A stretch of DNA of 64,000 nucleotides from NCBI GenBank assembly GCA_002363955.1, contig DEXE01000004.1, positions 164,478-228,477 on the forward strand, read 5' to 3'. Positions 62,338 to 64,000 of this stretch are shown in pieces (the first letter of the stretch is position 1; each line of letters opens with the position of its first letter). Position numbers and translations under genes: made by a program. Source of the stretch: Methylophaga sp. UBA3192. GTDB lineage: Bacteria > Pseudomonadota > Gammaproteobacteria > Nitrosococcales > Methylophagaceae. Under the pieces are notes generated by a model. That model ran no database searches, was not told the origin of the DNA, and saw only the letters and a list, made by a program, of their open reading frames with translations.

Positions 62338-62676
62338 ATGAAACAAGTTGTAGCTATTATCAAGCCGTTCAAGCTTGATGATGTCCGTGAATCACTCTCC
62401 GAAATCGGTGTGCAAGGTTTAACGGTTTCTGAAGTAAAAGGGTTTGGACGTCAAAAGGGGCACACTGAGTTATACAGAGGTGCGGAGTACGTTGTCGATT
62501 TCCTGCCGAAGTTAAAACTGGAAATCGCAATTGATGATGCCATCGTTGAACAGGTTATCGAAGCTATCATCAAGGGTGCTAACACTGGCAAAATCGGTGA
62601 TGGCAAAATCTTCGTTTACCCACTTGAGCAAGTGGTTCGGATTCGCACAGGCGAAACCGGCCCAGATGCCCTGTAA
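62338..62676 (+). CDS. glnK: Nitrogen regulatory PII protein (GlnK type)
   Basis: The 112-residue protein senses 2-oxoglutarate, ATP and uridylylation state and blocks AmtB. The T-loop GFGRQKGHTELYRGAEYVVD carries the tyrosine that is uridylylated, and the C-terminus GKIGDGKIFVYPLEQVVRIR is intact. GlnB and GlnK cannot be parted by sequence alone; the amtB neighbour favours GlnK. AGAAGGAA precedes the start. Confidence 0.93.
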   Translation: MKQVVAIIKPFKLDDVRESLSEIGVQGLTVSEVKGFGRQKGHTELYRGAEYVVDFLPKLKLEIAIDDAIVEQVIEAIIKGANTGKIGDGKIFVYPLEQVVRIRTGETGPDAL

Positions 62677-62694
62677 GCTTAGGGAGTATTGATA

Positions 62695-63924
62695 ATGGAA
62701 AATGAAATCTTTGAACTCCAATATGCCTTAGATACCTTTTATTTCGTAATAAGTGGTGCCTTTGTCATGTGGATGGCAGCTGGTTTTTCTATGCTTGAAG
62801 CGGGTCTGGTTCGGGCAAAAAATACCACTGAAATCCTGACTAAAAACGTTATGTTGTTTGCTATTGCCTGCACCATGTACATGATTGTCGGTTATAGCAT
62901 TATGTACGATGGCGCAATCTTCCTCTCCGGGATTCTTGAAGATGGTGTTGCAGATGAGTGGACATACTCTCCCTCTGCAGACTTTTTCTTTCAGGTAGTT
63001 TTTGTTGCGACTGCAATGTCTATTGTTTCGGGTGCTGTAGCTGAACGTATGAAACTTTGGTCCTTTGCTGCATTTGCCGTCGTTTTAACGGGCTTTATTT
63101 ATCCTTTACAAGGTAGTTGGACATGGGGCGGACAAGATGTATTTGGTTTGTTCAACCTGGGTGATATTGGTTATCTCGATTTTGCCGGTTCAGGTATCGT
63201 TCACATGGCCGGTGCTGCTGCAGCATTAGCAGGCGTTATCTTATTGGGTGCTCGTAAGGGTAAATACGGTCCTAATGGTGAAGTTCGCCCGATTCCGGGT
63301 GCAAACCTGCCTTTAGCCACTCTGGGTACATTCATTCTGTGGATGGGTTGGTTTGGATTTAACGGTGGTTCAGTCTTAGCGACTGCCTCTGTTGCTGATG
63401 CAAACGCTGTTGCCGTTGTCTTCATGAACACCAATGCGGCGGCGGCCGGTGGTGTGCTTGCTGCGCTTATCGTTGCCAAGCTGCTGTTTGGCAAAGCGGA
63501 TTTAACCATGATTCTGAATGGTGCATTGGCAGGTCTGGTGGCTATTACCGCTGGCCCTGATACACCTACTCCATTAATTGCAACCATTATCGGTGCAGTT
63601 GGTGGCGCCATTGTGGTGTTCTCAATCGTCTTTATGGATAAAATCAAGATTGACGATCCTGTCGGCGCCATCTCTGTGCATGGTGTAGTGGGTATCTGGG
63701 GTCTGCTGGCAGTGCCACTGACTAATCCAGATGCCACTTTCTCAGCACAAATCATCGGTGCAGTAACCATCTTTGTTTGGGTATTCGTTGCCAGCTTAAT
63801 TGTCTGGGGTGTACTGAAAATGATTATGGGTCTGCGTGTGACCGAAGAAGAAGAATACGAAGGTGTGGATTTGGTGGAATGTGGTATGGAAGCATACCCA
63901 GAATTCACTAATAATTCTAACTAA
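62695..63924 (+). CDS. amtB: Ammonium transporter
   Basis: The 409-residue protein is a trimeric ammonium channel of the inner membrane. It has eleven helices and lacks an obvious cleaved signal. Recognised parts are VMWMAAGFSMLEAGLVRAKN, the twin pore histidines in GIVHMAGAAAALAG and SVHGVVGIWGLL, and FNGGSVLATASVADANAVAV. The start at ATG 62695 is favoured by AGGGAG 8 bp upstream; a TTG six bases earlier is open. It ends with the tail VECGMEAYPEFTNNSN and a terminator. Confidence 0.96.
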   Translation: MENEIFELQYALDTFYFVISGAFVMWMAAGFSMLEAGLVRAKNTTEILTKNVMLFAIACTMYMIVGYSIMYDGAIFLSGILEDGVADEWTYSPSADFFFQVVFVATAMSIVSGAVAERMKLWSFAAFAVVLTGFIYPLQGSWTWGGQDVFGLFNLGDIGYLDFAGSGIVHMAGAAAALAGVILLGARKGKYGPNGEVRPIPGANLPLATLGTFILWMGWFGFNGGSVLATASVADANAVAVVFMNTNAAAAGGVLAALIVAKLLFGKADLTMILNGALAGLVAITAGPDTPTPLIATIIGAVGGAIVVFSIVFMDKIKIDDPVGAISVHGVVGIWGLLAVPLTNPDATFSAQIIGAVTIFVWVFVASLIVWGVLKMIMGLRVTEEEEYEGVDLVECGMEAYPEFTNNSN

Positions 63925-63941
63925 GTCATTCTCGACATAAC

Positions 63942-63972
63942 AAAAAGGGCAGGTTTTACCTGCCCTTTTTTA
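63942..63972 (+). terminator. Terminator after amtB
   Basis: AAAAAGGGCAGG and CCTGCCCTTTTTT form a perfect stem around TTTTA with a T run. Confidence 0.9.
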
Positions 63973-64000
63973 TGTCTGTGACCCGTCCTAAATAAGGTTG

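Noticed and set aside
62689..62694. TTG as the amtB start
   Set aside because: The ATG six bases later has ideal spacing from AGGGAG.
1..64000. tRNA, rRNA, CRISPR and riboswitch search by eye
   Set aside because: No cloverleaf with CCA-type end, rRNA segment, regularly spaced repeat array or recognised riboswitch core was seen; weak RNA motifs could be missed without a covariance search.

Overview
The window looks like chromosomal DNA of a marine-type gammaproteobacterium. The evidence is the canonical order mnmG-rsmG-parA-parB-(atpI)-atpBEFHAGDC-glmU, an E. coli-like hemCDXY cluster, a PiuC hydroxylase, a TorF-type porin next to glnK-amtB, and moderate G+C. From memory the combination (acetamidase/formamidase genes, many TonB receptors, a RimK/C39 cluster) resembles Methylophaga and its relatives. 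That placement is an inference and was not checked by any search. I saw no rRNA or tRNA gene, CRISPR array, phage or intact insertion sequence.

Layout. 1-3042: hemY(partial)-hemX-hemD-hemC on the minus strand, divergent from argH (3161-4543) and a DUF5924/DUF2914 membrane protein. 6007-8535: small membrane genes and a PepSY/DUF3325/DUF3649 set of the kind found in iron-uptake loci. 8963-12946: a Tat-exported acetamidase/formamidase followed by an unusual gene that fuses an AraC-type regulator to a second acetamidase/formamidase domain, preceded by a good sigma-54 promoter. 13234-15306: catalase HPII, ending exactly at a 270-bp MITE-like element. 15680-17723: DUF748 protein, a Rho_N-domain small protein and a MauE/DoxX membrane protein. 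17893-23586: a Fur-controlled iron region (FecA-like receptor, FecR, FecI-type sigma factor, PiuC and an unassigned exported protein). 23661-28014: TerB plus a three-gene RimK ATP-grasp / GNAT-C39 peptidase / DUF2817 cluster. 28089-32604: a TonB receptor divergent from a cbpA-degQ-like chaperone/protease pair with a textbook sigma-32 promoter. 32657-36197: DUF1348/TetR divergent pair, and a PstS-like lipoprotein, coiled-coil protein and Na/Pi cotransporter operon with a candidate Pho box. 36444-42998: a histidine-rich exported protein, two more siderophore receptors, a bacterioferritin lacking the heme-ligand methionine, and a periplasmic cupin. 43000-44966: accessory-looking DNA with a chain of hairpins, REP-like repeats and an AT-rich two-gene cassette. 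45084-53487: glmU and the F1Fo ATP synthase operon. 53594 region to 59992: a membrane-free MCP with a C-terminal solute-binding domain, parB, parA, rsmG and mnmG. 60149-63924: dgkA, lgt, and a torF-glnK-amtB nitrogen operon with a sigma-54 promoter and NtrC-like sites.

How the genes fit together. Three themes dominate. The first is iron and heme: tetrapyrrole synthesis, at least four TonB receptors, a cell-surface signalling system, Fur boxes, ferritin and catalase. The second is nitrogen: formamidases and ammonium uptake, both under candidate sigma-54 promoters. The third is energy and chromosome maintenance (atp, par, mnmG). The most unusual items are the AraC-formamidase fusion, the soluble MCP-solute-binding-protein fusion, the structured hairpin chain at 43170-43680 and the MITE-like element that supplies the catalase stop codon.
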